Source of the DNA: Sunxiuqinia elliptica
Lineage (GTDB): Bacteria; Bacteroidota; Bacteroidia; Bacteroidales; Prolixibacteraceae
Assembly (NCBI RefSeq): GCF_900113005.1
Contig: NZ_FONW01000006.1
Location: 124,001 to 188,000 of the forward strand
Length of the DNA: 64,000 nt
Direction of reading: 5' to 3'
The translations under genes were made by a program, and so were the position numbers. How positions within the stretch are numbered: the first letter of the stretch is position 1; every line of letters begins with the position of its first letter. The notes under the pieces are model-generated. The model was not told where the DNA came from and searched no databases. It saw nothing but the letters and a program-made list of their open reading frames with translations. Shown piece by piece: positions 9,244 through 17,775 of this stretch.

Positions 9244-9245
9244 AA

Positions 9246-9267
9246 AAGGAGCCGTTCAAGGCTCCTT
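9246..9267 (+). terminator. Terminator-like hairpin after the helicase gene
   Basis: AAGGAGCC-GTTCAA-GGCTCCTT is a perfect 8-bp stem with a 6-nt loop right after the helicase stop, followed by a T-rich tail (TCTTCTATATTATT). It lies between two convergent genes and may serve both. Confidence 0.65.
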
Positions 9268-9295
9268 CTTCTATATTATTCACTTTTCTTACTGA

Positions 9296-10627
9296 CTAGT
9301 TACTTTCAATCACTTGTCCTTTTTCGCGATACAGGTCTACTTTATCTTTAAGAAGTACGGCAATAACAGTCACCTGCTCGTCTTGAACTGACTCTGGAAC
9401 ATCGATATACACAATGCCAGGAACAGAGCTCCAGTATTGTTTCCCAACCACTTTCCAATTCAATTTGGTACCTTCTCCAACAACCCAAATACGGTTGATG
9501 TTGTTTTTCAAGCCTTTAATCATTAATGGACCGTTTGGTTTGTGAGGAACGAACAAGTACAGAATATCTCCTGCTTTGTTCAAGGCTGTAGGGCCATAAA
9601 AATGTTCGTGAGGGATTCCTGCGCGGGTTCCGTAAATGGCTTCTTGGTGCTTGTTGGTCCATCGTCCCAATTCTTTCAAGATGTTTACTTGTTCTGCAGG
9701 AATTGTTCCATCAGCTTTTGGGCCAATGTCAAGCAACAGGTTTCCACCCATGCTGATACAATCAACCAAAATACGAATGATTTGATTAGGAGTCTTGTAA
9801 TCATGATCATTGTGTTGGTATCCCCAAGAGTTATTCATGGTCATGCAAAGTTCCCACCAGTCGCTGTCTGGCTTGGTAACAGGAAGACCTTGTTCAGGCG
9901 TTTCGTAATCACCGTATCCTTGAATCCTTGAATTCAGAATAATGTGTTTGTTCCATTTGCGAAGGCTTTCGCTCAACTCTTTTGCTTTCCAGGCCTCAGC
10001 TGATTGTTCCCAATCGCCATCAAACCAAAACAAGTCTGGCGAATATTTTTTAGATAGTTCTTCCAACTGGCAGAAGTTGAAGTCAACAAATTTGTTGAAA
10101 CGCTCTGGATCGTTGGTATAGCGCTTTTCAACCCGGGTTTTGTTTGGGTAATCAGGATGAGACCAGTCAAGAAGTGAGTAGTACAAGCCAACTTTTACAT
10201 CATTCTTTTGAAATTCTTTAACCAAAGGAAAAAGCAAATCTTTTTTAGCGGGAGTCTTTTTAACAACGCTCAGGTCGTTGCATTTGGTGTCCCAAAGAGC
10301 AACGCCATCGTGGTGTTTGGTTGTTATTACCGAATATTTGGCTCCACTTTCTTTAATTAATTTGGCCCATTCTGTTGGATCGTAGTTTTTAGCGGTAAAG
10401 CCATCCAGTTGCTTCATGTAGTCTTCGTGCGAAATGTAGTTGTTGAAGAATGACCAACTTTCATCGATCCCGTTGACAGAGTATATGCCCCAATGGATAA
10501 AAATCCCCAGTTTGGCATCTTTAAACCATTGCATGCGTTGTTCCTTTTCTTTCCCGCTCTCCTGGGCATTAACCAGCATTGGAGAGCAAATCATAATAGC
10601 AATTAGTAGTCGTAATAAATTTCTCAT
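9296..10627 (-). CDS. Secreted alpha-L-fucosidase, glycoside hydrolase family 29
   Basis: The 443-aa protein has an N-terminal signal peptide (MRNLLRLLIAIMICSPMLVNAQ, residues 1-22) and the GH29 (beta/alpha)8 barrel: WFKDAKLGIFIHWGIYSV, KYSVITTKHHDGVALWDTK, and PDLFWFDGDWEQS, whose FDGD holds the catalytic aspartate nucleophile. The second segment GGNLLLDIGPKADGTIP is also typical. It releases alpha-L-fucose from glycans in the periplasm or at the surface. It is a single gene, not inside the SusC/SusD locus of this window. A -7 box (TATATTTG) sits 22 bp upstream of the ATG. Confidence 0.95.
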   Translation of the reverse strand: MRNLLRLLIAIMICSPMLVNAQESGKEKEQRMQWFKDAKLGIFIHWGIYSVNGIDESWSFFNNYISHEDYMKQLDGFTAKNYDPTEWAKLIKESGAKYSVITTKHHDGVALWDTKCNDLSVVKKTPAKKDLLFPLVKEFQKNDVKVGLYYSLLDWSHPDYPNKTRVEKRYTNDPERFNKFVDFNFCQLEELSKKYSPDLFWFDGDWEQSAEAWKAKELSESLRKWNKHIILNSRIQGYGDYETPEQGLPVTKPDSDWWELCMTMNNSWGYQHNDHDYKTPNQIIRILVDCISMGGNLLLDIGPKADGTIPAEQVNILKELGRWTNKHQEAIYGTRAGIPHEHFYGPTALNKAGDILYLFVPHKPNGPLMIKGLKNNINRIWVVGEGTKLNWKVVGKQYWSSVPGIVYIDVPESVQDEQVTVIAVLLKDKVDLYREKGQVIESN

Positions 10628-10648
10628 AATAGTAATCGATTAAGTTGC

Positions 10649-10656
10649 CAAATATA
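10649..10656 (-). promoter_or_regulatory. Putative -7 box (TATATTTG) for the fucosidase gene
   Basis: On the minus strand TATATTTG fits TAnnTTTG and ends 22 bp before the ATG at 10627, giving a short leader. No clear -33 element is seen. Confidence 0.4.
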
Positions 10657-10737
10657 GGAAAAGGAAAGGAAATAACCCTTGATGAATGCTATCGAAAGAG
10701 TAGTAAAAGCCAGCTTGAAGCTCTGGAAAAAACGGGC

Positions 10738-11667
10738 TTAGTCGCGAACGACTTTAAAGACTTCATTTTCAATGATTGCTTCGGTGTTGGGGAAAATTGC
10801 ACGAGCCTCTTCAAGAATAATTTCGGGTGTTTTGTAGCGAGCGGAGAAGTGGCCGATCAGTAATTTTCCAACATTTGCCTGCTTGGCAATGCTTGCGGCA
10901 TCTGCTCCCGTTGAATGAAAAGTTGCTTGGGCCAACTTTTTTTCCGATTCCGCAAAAGTGGCTTCGTGGTAGAGTAAATCAACTTTTGAGATTATCGGGA
11001 TAATTGATTCATGGTAGGCCGTATCGGAACAAAAAGCAAACGAGCGTGGAGCAGCTGGCGGAATCACCAATTCTTTATTTGGAATGATGTCTCCTTTTTC
11101 AGTTTGAAAATCGGCTCCGGCTTTGATGTATTTGATTTCCCTGATAGGGATTTTGTATTGTTTTAGTTTACCTTTTTTGATGTTTGGCTCTTTACTTTTC
11201 TCGCGAAATAGAAACCCACAACAAGGAATACGATGATGGAGAGGAAACGATGTGATGGTTAGTTTTTCTTCATCGAAAATTACTTGTTCTTTTTTGAAAT
11301 TGAGCGGATGAAAAACCAGTCGAAAGCCAAGCTCTTCTGTTCCCAGAAAATCTAATTGGTATTGGGTGTAGCGTTGCAATTCCGAGTGCGCATAAATGTG
11401 GAGGTCTTTTGTGCGCCCCAGCAAAACCTGGGTTGAGATAAAGCCAATCAGCCCAAAGAAATGATCGCCATGGAGATGCGAAATAAAAATGTGGTCGAGC
11501 CGTCCAAAGCCAATTTTATTTTTGCGCAATTGGTGTTGGGTGCCTTCGCCACAATCAATTAAAAAGAACCGCCCAAGCACATTGAGCACTTGAGCGGTTG
11601 GGTATCTTTTAGAAGTAGGCATTGCTGAACTACTTCCAAGAATTGTCAATTGAAAAGGCATCTGCAT
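10738..11667 (-). CDS. rnz: Ribonuclease Z (tRNA 3' processing endonuclease)
   Basis: The 309-aa metallo-beta-lactamase-fold protein has LTILGSSSAMPTSKRYPTAQ at the N-terminus, the zinc motif FISHLHGDHFFGL (HxHxDH), FCSDTAYHESI and DLLYHEATF, and the C-terminal LLIGHFSARYKTPE. These are the marks of RNase Z, which cuts the 3' trailer of tRNA precursors. Either the ATG at 11667 or the one two codons later (11661) may be the start. It follows the STAS gene by 14 bp and is probably co-transcribed with it. Confidence 0.95.
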   Translation of the reverse strand: MQMPFQLTILGSSSAMPTSKRYPTAQVLNVLGRFFLIDCGEGTQHQLRKNKIGFGRLDHIFISHLHGDHFFGLIGFISTQVLLGRTKDLHIYAHSELQRYTQYQLDFLGTEELGFRLVFHPLNFKKEQVIFDEEKLTITSFPLHHRIPCCGFLFREKSKEPNIKKGKLKQYKIPIREIKYIKAGADFQTEKGDIIPNKELVIPPAAPRSFAFCSDTAYHESIIPIISKVDLLYHEATFAESEKKLAQATFHSTGADAASIAKQANVGKLLIGHFSARYKTPEIILEEARAIFPNTEAIIENEVFKVVRD

Positions 11668-11681
11668 ACAGGAATCCCTGT

Positions 11682-12035
11682 TTAGAGTTTGCTCTTTTCT
11701 ACCAATAATCCTTCAGCTTCGTTAACGTCTTTTGTAATTAGCAAGACGGTGTGAAGCATCGAGATGCGTATCAGATGTTCAACATCAGGTTGGAGGCCAC
11801 ACAGTATAAATGTTCCGATTGCATCTTCGCAGAGACGGTTGGCAACAAGTATTGCACTTAATCCTGAAGAATCGATGTAATTACAATTGCTAACATCCAA
11901 AATGATGTTTTTCACTGAATCGTTTCCCAAGACTACCAACTCTGATTTCAACTCCGGCGCATTATTCGTATCGAGTTTTTTGGATAAAACCCGAACAATG
12001 ACGTGATCCTCTTTTTTAATAACCTCAAATTCCAT
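11682..12035 (-). CDS. STAS-domain protein (anti-sigma factor antagonist-like)
   Basis: The 117-aa single-domain protein of SpoIIAA/RsbV type has the phosphorylatable-serine motif NYIDSSGLSAILVANRL and the C-terminal FILCGLQPDVEHLI. In known systems such proteins are phosphorylated by a serine kinase and bind anti-sigma factors; no kinase or phosphatase partner lies nearby. STAS-rnz gene pairs recur in Bacteroidota, so the true role may be unrelated to sigma control. Confidence 0.88.
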   Translation of the reverse strand: MEFEVIKKEDHVIVRVLSKKLDTNNAPELKSELVVLGNDSVKNIILDVSNCNYIDSSGLSAILVANRLCEDAIGTFILCGLQPDVEHLIRISMLHTVLLITKDVNEAEGLLVEKSKL

Positions 12036-12083
12036 GGGAGGAAATTTACAAATTAATGTTGAAACAATTGATACTTAGTGGTT

Positions 12084-13955
12084 CTATTTTTCTTTATTTT
12101 CTTCTGCTTCCATTTGAGATTTCAAAGCAGCCAATTCGCTGATATCACCAAGAGTTGTTTTTTCTTGGCTTTCTTTTACAGCTTTCATAGCTTTTGCAGT
12201 TTGTTTGCTTTGAGCTTTTTTCTTAGCAGTGTCTTCTCCTTTTTTCTCATCTTCGAAAATACGTGAGTGAGAAAGGATGATACGTTTTGCTGCTTTAGAG
12301 AATTCAATTACTTTGAAATCCAATTTTTCTTCTAAGCTAGCTTTTGATCCATCTTCCTTAACCAAGTGACGAGGAGTTGCAAATCCTTCAACACCGTATG
12401 GCAAAGCGATTGTAGCACCTTTGTCGAACAATTCAACAACAGTACCTTCGTGGATTGAATCAACAGAGAAGATTGTTTCAAATACATCCCATGGGTTTTC
12501 TTCCAGTTGTTTGTGTCCAAGGCTCAAACGACGGTTGTCTTTGTCGATGTCCAGAACAACAACTTCGATGTCAGCACCGATTGAAGTGAATTCTGATGGG
12601 TGTTTGATTTTCTTCGTCCAGCTCAAGTCTGAAATGTGGATCAAGCCGTCAACACCTTCTTCGATTTCAACAAATACACCAAAGTTGGTGAAGTTGCGAA
12701 CTTTTGCTTGGTGTTTTGTTCCAATGCCGAATTTCGTATCAACTTCTTGCCATGGGTCTTTCTTAAGTTGTTTGATACCCAATGACATTTTACGCTCGTC
12801 GCGATCTAAAGTCAAAATTTGAGCTTCTACTTCGTCGCCAACTTTCAGGAAGTCCTGAGCGCTGCGCAGGTGCTGTGACCAGCTCATTTCTGATACGTGG
12901 ATCAGACCTTCAACTCCAGGAGCGATCTCAACAAACGCACCGTAGTCGGCCATAACAACAACTTTTCCTTTAACGCTGTCGCCAACTTTCAACTCAGCAT
13001 CCAAGTTATCCCATGGGTGAGGAGTCAATTGTTTCAAGCCAAGTGCAATTCGTTTTTTGTCATCATCGAAGTCAAGGATAACAACGTTCAGTTTTTGATC
13101 CAATTCTACGATTTCGTTTGGATGAGAAATACGTCCCCAGCTTAGGTCGGTAATGTGGATCAATCCGTCAACACCACCAAGGTCGATGAATACACCGTAA
13201 GAAGTAACGTTTTTAACAGTTCCTTCCAATACCTGACCTTTTTCAAGTTTAGAAATGATCTCTTTCTTCTGTTGTTCCAGTTCAGCTTCAATCAACGCTT
13301 TATGTGATACAACTACGTTACGGAATTCTTGGTTGATTTTAACCACTTTGAATTCCATGTTTTTACCAACGTACATGTCGTAGTCGCGGATTGGTTTCAC
13401 ATCAATCTGAGAACCAGGCAAGAAAGCTTCAATTCCGAATACATCAACGATCATACCACCTTTTGTGCGGCATTTGATGTATCCTTTGATAATTTCATCT
13501 TTATCCAGCGCATCATTAACACGGTCCCAAGAACGGACTGCACGTGCTTTTTTGTGCGACAGGATCATTTGTCCTTTTTTGTCTTCAAGACTTTCAACGT
13601 AAACTTCAACAGTATCGCCAACTTTCAACTCAGGGTTGTAGCGGAATTCGTTCAAACTTACAATACCGTCTGATTTGTAACCTATATCAACAACAACTTC
13701 GCGTTTGTTCATTGAAATAACGGTTCCTTCCAGTACTTCTTTTTCCTGAACGGTGTTTAAAGTGTTGTCGTAAAGATCAACTAATTCTTGTTTCTTTGCT
13801 CCGGCGAAGCCTTCATCATCAGCTTCTAAAGCAGCCCAGTCAAATTCTTCTGTTTCAGCAGCGGCAGGAGCTTCTGCTTGCTGAGCGTTTTCTACAACCT
13901 GTGGTTGTTCGAGTTCTTCCTTTTGCTCAAGGTTCTCTTTTTTTTCTTCTGTCAT
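12084..13955 (-). CDS. rpsA: 30S ribosomal protein S1
   Basis: The 623-aa protein has an acidic N-terminal extension and six S1 OB-fold repeats starting near residues 74, 155, 242, 327, 414 and 500. Repeats 3-5 are the most canonical (GVFIDLGGVDGLIHITDLSW, GAFVEIAPGVEGLIHVSEMSW, GVFVEIEEGVDGLIHISDLSW). It binds mRNA for the 30S subunit, which matters in Bacteroidota where Shine-Dalgarno pairing is weak. The lysine/glutamate-rich tail is usual for this phylum. Confidence 0.97.
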   Translation of the reverse strand: MTEEKKENLEQKEELEQPQVVENAQQAEAPAAAETEEFDWAALEADDEGFAGAKKQELVDLYDNTLNTVQEKEVLEGTVISMNKREVVVDIGYKSDGIVSLNEFRYNPELKVGDTVEVYVESLEDKKGQMILSHKKARAVRSWDRVNDALDKDEIIKGYIKCRTKGGMIVDVFGIEAFLPGSQIDVKPIRDYDMYVGKNMEFKVVKINQEFRNVVVSHKALIEAELEQQKKEIISKLEKGQVLEGTVKNVTSYGVFIDLGGVDGLIHITDLSWGRISHPNEIVELDQKLNVVILDFDDDKKRIALGLKQLTPHPWDNLDAELKVGDSVKGKVVVMADYGAFVEIAPGVEGLIHVSEMSWSQHLRSAQDFLKVGDEVEAQILTLDRDERKMSLGIKQLKKDPWQEVDTKFGIGTKHQAKVRNFTNFGVFVEIEEGVDGLIHISDLSWTKKIKHPSEFTSIGADIEVVVLDIDKDNRRLSLGHKQLEENPWDVFETIFSVDSIHEGTVVELFDKGATIALPYGVEGFATPRHLVKEDGSKASLEEKLDFKVIEFSKAAKRIILSHSRIFEDEKKGEDTAKKKAQSKQTAKAMKAVKESQEKTTLGDISELAALKSQMEAEENKEK

Positions 13956-14157
13956 GTAAAATGCAATTAATTAATAAGTTAGACTTTATATTTGTTAATG
14001 CGCGGCAAAATTAGTATTTAATAGGTTTAAATCAAAGGTTTTCAGTGCTTTTTTGGCTTTTTTGCTTGTGTTGAAGCTGAAAAATAATTTTGACGGAATA
14101 TTTGCTCGTTTTTTTTCTCTTCAATTCGACGAACTGTGTAGCTTTGCAGTCGTTTTT

Positions 14158-14188
14158 ATTGTTCAGACTGATTTATTTTTTACTTTTG
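14158..14188 (+). promoter_or_regulatory. Putative promoter of the nucleotide-sugar gene cluster
   Basis: TACTTTTG (14181-14188) fits the -7 consensus TAnnTTTG. An ATTG (14158-14161) lies 19 bp upstream at the position expected for -33. The leader to the ATG at 14308 would be about 110 nt. Confidence 0.5.
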
Positions 14189-14198
14189 ATTGGCTGGC
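14182..14198 (+). repeat. 17-bp direct repeat, copy 1
   Basis: ACTTTTGATTGGCTGGC is identical to 16781-16797. This copy overlaps the -7 box of the cluster promoter and lies 110 bp before the UDP-sugar decarboxylase start. Confidence 0.6.
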
Positions 14199-14307
14199 GT
14201 GAAAATGAAAACTTTAGCTCCTGATCCCATACGGATATGATTGGTTGAAAACGTCGCTGAGGGACTCTGAAATCCTTGATTTAATTGGGGGCAGATTACA
14301 AAAATTT

Positions 14308-15267
14308 ATGGACGCACGTAAAAAACGGATTTTAGTAACAGGGGGAGCAGGGTTTATCGGCTCCCATTTGTGTGAGCAACTTTTGAATGAGGGGAACGAG
14401 GTGATTTGCCTTGACAATTTTTTCACGGGCTCAAAACAGAAGGTTGTTCACCTACTATCCAATCCTTATTTTGAATTGGTTCGGCATGATATTACGATGC
14501 CTTATTATATAGAGGTGGATGAGATTTATAATTTGGCTTGTCCGGCTTCTCCGGTCCAGTACCAATTTAATGCGATTAAAACCATCAAAACGTCAGTGAT
14601 GGGCTCGATTAATATGTTGGGATTGGCCAAGCGGGTTAAAGCGAAAATCTTGCAAGCTTCCACCAGTGAAGTTTATGGCGATCCAGAGTTGCATCCACAA
14701 CCTGAATCCTATTGGGGGAATGTGAATCCAATTGGAGTTCGCTCGTGTTATGATGAGGGAAAGCGATGTGCCGAATCACTGTTTGTAAATTACCATGTGC
14801 AGAATGGGGTTTCCATCAAGATCGCTCGGATTTTTAACACTTATGGCCCTAAGATGGAGCCTGATGATGGTCGGGTGGTATCTAATTTTATCGTTCAGGC
14901 GTTGAAAAATGAGGACATTACCATTTTTGGAGAAGGTACTCAAAGTCGGAGTTTTCAGTATGTTGATGACTTGGTTGAAGGGCTGAAACGCATGATGGCA
15001 ACGCCAGATGATTTTATTGGTCCGGTGAATATTGGTAATCCAATTGAATTTACGATGTTGGAACTGGCTGAGGAAATCATAAAGTTAACGGGAAGTCGTT
15101 CTAAGATCATTTATTTACCCTTGCCGGAAGATGATCCGGTTCAACGACAACCTGATATTCAATTAGCGAAAGAAAAGCTTAATGGTTGGCAGCCTAAAGT
15201 GCAGTTGACAGAAGGATTGACCAAAACAATTGCTTATTTCGACGAACTGTTAAAAGCAAGTAGTTAG
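14308..15267 (+). CDS. UDP-glucuronate decarboxylase-like NAD-dependent SDR enzyme (UXS type)
   Basis: The 319-aa extended SDR has the NAD-binding [15 protein letters not shown], the UXS signature [19 protein letters not shown], the [14 protein letters not shown] segment and the catalytic [11 protein letters not shown] (YxxxK). UXS enzymes convert UDP-glucuronate to UDP-xylose. The ATG at 14308 ([13 protein letters not shown]) is preferred over an upstream in-frame TTG at 14245 because the extension is not family-like. It heads a cluster with rfbA, rfbC and rfbD, so it supplies a sugar donor for surface polysaccharide. UXS versus an RfbB-like activity cannot be proven from sequence alone, but the ACPASP motif favours UXS. 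Confidence 0.87.
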   Translation: MDARKKRILVTGGAGFIGSHLCEQLLNEGNEVICLDNFFTGSKQKVVHLLSNPYFELVRHDITMPYYIEVDEIYNLACPASPVQYQFNAIKTIKTSVMGSINMLGLAKRVKAKILQASTSEVYGDPELHPQPESYWGNVNPIGVRSCYDEGKRCAESLFVNYHVQNGVSIKIARIFNTYGPKMEPDDGRVVSNFIVQALKNEDITIFGEGTQSRSFQYVDDLVEGLKRMMATPDDFIGPVNIGNPIEFTMLELAEEIIKLTGSRSKIIYLPLPEDDPVQRQPDIQLAKEKLNGWQPKVQLTEGLTKTIAYFDELLKASS

Positions 15268-15342
15268 TTGGCTGTTTTGCGGCAAGTGGACTCCAAGTAA
15301 CAGCAGTCGCATAAGTCAATAAATAAAATAGAAAGGAAACTT

Positions 15343-16224
15343 ATGAAAGGCATAATTCTGGCCGGAGGATCCGGAACACGCTTATATCCAATAACAAAAT
15401 CAATTTCGAAACAGATTATTCCTGTTTACGACAAACCAATGATTTATTATCCACTGTCGGTTTTGATGCTGGCAGGCATTCGCGAAATCTTGATCATTTC
15501 AACACCCCAGGATATTGGTTTGTATCAAGACCTGTTGGGCGATGGTTCGCAGTTTGGTATTCATTTGGAATATGCCATCCAACCATCGCCGGATGGATTG
15601 GCGCAAGCTTTTATTATTGGAGAAGAGTTTATTGGTGATGATCAGGTTTGCTTGATTCTTGGTGATAATATCTTCTATGGCTATAATTTTAGCCAGATAT
15701 TGACAGAGGCAGGGACGTTGGAAGATGGCGCCTTGGTGTTTGGGTATTATGTGAATGATCCGGAGCGTTATGGGGTGGTGGACTTTGATGAAAAAGGACA
15801 AGTGCTGTCGATTGAAGAAAAACCGACTCAGCCACGTTCAAATTACGCCGTGACTGGCTTATACTTTTACTCGAATGATGTGGTGAAAAAGGCTAAGAGC
15901 TTAGAGCCATCAGCAAGAGGAGAATTTGAAATCACGGATCTGAATCGTTTGTATCTGGAGGAGAATCGGTTGAAAGTACAGCTATTGGGACGAGGATTTG
16001 CCTGGTTGGATACCGGCACGCATGATAGCCTGCTACAAGCTTCAAACTTTATTGCAACCATTGAACAACGCCAAGGGCTTAAGGTGTCTTGTTTGGAGGA
16101 AATTGCGTTCAAAAAAGGGTACATCAGCAAAGAACAGTTGCTGGAGCTGGCAGAACCTTTGATGAAAAATCAGTATGGGCAGTACTTGCATAAGCTCGCA
16201 AACAAAAAGATTTCGTCTTTCTAA
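15343..16224 (+). CDS. rfbA: Glucose-1-phosphate thymidylyltransferase RfbA
   Basis: The 293-aa nucleotidyltransferase has the signature [46 protein letters not shown] with the metal-binding Asp, and [16 protein letters not shown]. It makes dTDP-glucose from dTTP and glucose-1-phosphate, the first step of dTDP-rhamnose synthesis. It lies 75 bp after the UXS-like gene and 15 bp before rfbC. Confidence 0.96.
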   Translation: MKGIILAGGSGTRLYPITKSISKQIIPVYDKPMIYYPLSVLMLAGIREILIISTPQDIGLYQDLLGDGSQFGIHLEYAIQPSPDGLAQAFIIGEEFIGDDQVCLILGDNIFYGYNFSQILTEAGTLEDGALVFGYYVNDPERYGVVDFDEKGQVLSIEEKPTQPRSNYAVTGLYFYSNDVVKKAKSLEPSARGEFEITDLNRLYLEENRLKVQLLGRGFAWLDTGTHDSLLQASNFIATIEQRQGLKVSCLEEIAFKKGYISKEQLLELAEPLMKNQYGQYLHKLANKKISSF

Positions 16225-16239
16225 AATCGAATTTATTAA

Positions 16240-16788
16240 ATGGAAATTACAACTACACCAATAGCAGGCTTATTGGTTATCACCCCAAAAGTATTTCGCG
16301 ATGATCGCGGTTATTTTTTAGAAACTTTTAATATTAAAAAACTGGAAGAAGCAGGAATTAACACTTCCTTTGTGCAAGATAATGAATCAAAATCGACCCA
16401 GGGAGTAATCCGTGGATTGCATTATCAGTTAAATCCTTATGCCCAGGGCAAGTTGGTTCGGGCAATTGAAGGAACTGTTTATGATGTAGCTGTTGATTTG
16501 AGAAAAGATTCGCCAACATTTGGTCAGTGGTACGGAGTTGAGTTGAGCGGTGAAAATAAAAAGCAGTTTTATATTCCAAGAGGATTTGCTCACGGTTTTT
16601 CAGTGTTGAGTGAAACGGCCGTTTTTGCATATAAATGTGATGCTTACTATCATCCGGAAGCCGAGCGAGGCATTCGTTTTGATGATCCGGAGCTGAATGT
16701 TGATTGGAAGGTAGATGTTCAAAAAGCAGTTGTTTCTGCAAAGGATGAGGCAAGTGTTTCTTTTGCCAAAGCAGAGTATAACTTTTGA
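16240..16788 (+). CDS. rfbC: dTDP-4-dehydrorhamnose 3,5-epimerase RfbC
   Basis: The 182-aa cupin-fold protein carries GVIRGLHYQ with the catalytic His, GKLVRAIEGTVYDVAVDLRK, FYIPRGFAHGFSVLSETA and the late YHPEAERGIRFDDPELNVDW. It epimerises dTDP-4-keto-6-deoxyglucose at C3 and C5. The gene ends inside the second copy of the 17-bp repeat. Confidence 0.96.
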   Translation: MEITTTPIAGLLVITPKVFRDDRGYFLETFNIKKLEEAGINTSFVQDNESKSTQGVIRGLHYQLNPYAQGKLVRAIEGTVYDVAVDLRKDSPTFGQWYGVELSGENKKQFYIPRGFAHGFSVLSETAVFAYKCDAYYHPEAERGIRFDDPELNVDWKVDVQKAVVSAKDEASVSFAKAEYNF

Positions 16789-16797
16789 TTGGCTGGC
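16781..16797 (+). repeat. 17-bp direct repeat, copy 2
   Basis: This is an exact copy of 14182-14198 (ACTTTTGATTGGCTGGC). It covers the rfbC stop codon and lies 100 bp before rfbD, a distance close to that of copy 1 from its gene. Confidence 0.6.
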
Positions 16798-16896
16798 AAA
16801 TAGATTACTAGAAATAATTATAAAACGACCAGGATAATAATCACTTGTAGTAAACGCTTCGAAAGATTTTAGTCTTGGTGTTAATTTTGAAAGAAG

Positions 16897-17772
16897 ATGA
16901 AGATTCTTGTTACAGGAGCTGAAGGACAACTGGGGTCGGCCATTCGGGATTTGGCAGATCAGTTTAAGCATTTTCAGTTTATCCTGACAGATATAAATGA
17001 GCTGGATTTAACCGATAGCGAGGCTGTTACTGCTTTTGTAAATCATGAGCGGCCTGACTATATCATCAATTGTGCTGCTTACACGGCAGTGGACATTGCT
17101 GAGAAAGAATCCGATTTGGCAAAGTTGATCAATACTAAAGTTCCCGCAACGCTGGCTCGGTTGTCAAAAACGACCGATGCTCGCTTGGTTCATGTATCTA
17201 CCGACTATGTGTTTGACGGAACCACTTATGTTCCTTATGTTGAAGAGGATTTAGTTAATCCTGAGTCAGTTTACGGAAGGAGTAAGTTGAATGGTGAAAT
17301 AGCCGTTCTAAAAGAAGCGCCTTCTTCTCTGATTATCCGTACTTCGTGGCTTTATTCTGCTTATGGGAAGAATTTTGTAAAGACAATGATCAAGCTGGGC
17401 GAAGAGCGGGAAGAGTTGAAGGTCGTTTATGACCAGATTGGAACACCTACCTATGCCGGCGATTTAGCCTTGGCTATATTGACGATTATCAATCGGACTT
17501 CGAAGGAAGAGTGTGTTTGGAAGCCGGGGATTTATCATTATTCGAACGAAGGTGTTTGTAGTTGGTATGATTTTGCAAAAGCAATTCATGAGCTATCGGG
17601 CGTAACTTGTCAAGTGCGTCCAATCTCAACAGATGAATATCCGTCAGTGGCTGTTCGTCCGCCATATAGCGTTCTTAATAAATCTAAAATTAAGCGTATT
17701 TTTGGAATTCAAATTCCATATTGGCGTGATAGCCTGCAGCATTGTATTCTTGAATTAAAAAAAGTAGACTAA
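16897..17772 (+). CDS. rfbD: dTDP-4-dehydrorhamnose reductase RfbD
   Basis: The 291-aa SDR protein has the Rossmann motif GAEGQLGSAI, DYIINCAAYTAVDIAEKE, VHVSTDYVFDG and the catalytic VYGRSKLNGE (YxxxK), then LIIRTSWLYS. It reduces the 4-keto sugar to dTDP-L-rhamnose with NADPH. It is 3 bp before the phosphohexomutase, so the two are one transcript. rfbB, needed for the intermediate step, is not in this window. Confidence 0.95.
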   Translation: MKILVTGAEGQLGSAIRDLADQFKHFQFILTDINELDLTDSEAVTAFVNHERPDYIINCAAYTAVDIAEKESDLAKLINTKVPATLARLSKTTDARLVHVSTDYVFDGTTYVPYVEEDLVNPESVYGRSKLNGEIAVLKEAPSSLIIRTSWLYSAYGKNFVKTMIKLGEEREELKVVYDQIGTPTYAGDLALAILTIINRTSKEECVWKPGIYHYSNEGVCSWYDFAKAIHELSGVTCQVRPISTDEYPSVAVRPPYSVLNKSKIKRIFGIQIPYWRDSLQHCILELKKVD

Positions 17773-17775
17773 AAT

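Larger units (their letters stand above)
13956..14307. other. Intergenic region between divergent rpsA and the nucleotide-sugar genes
   Basis: This gene-free 352 bp stretch is A/T-rich. The plus-strand promoter at 14158-14188 is the only element recognised. No clear TAnnTTTG box was found for rpsA on the minus strand. Confidence 0.5.

Noticed and set aside
12897-13673. Several plus-strand frames opposite rpsA
   Set aside because: All are antisense to the six-repeat ribosomal protein S1 gene and have no independent support.
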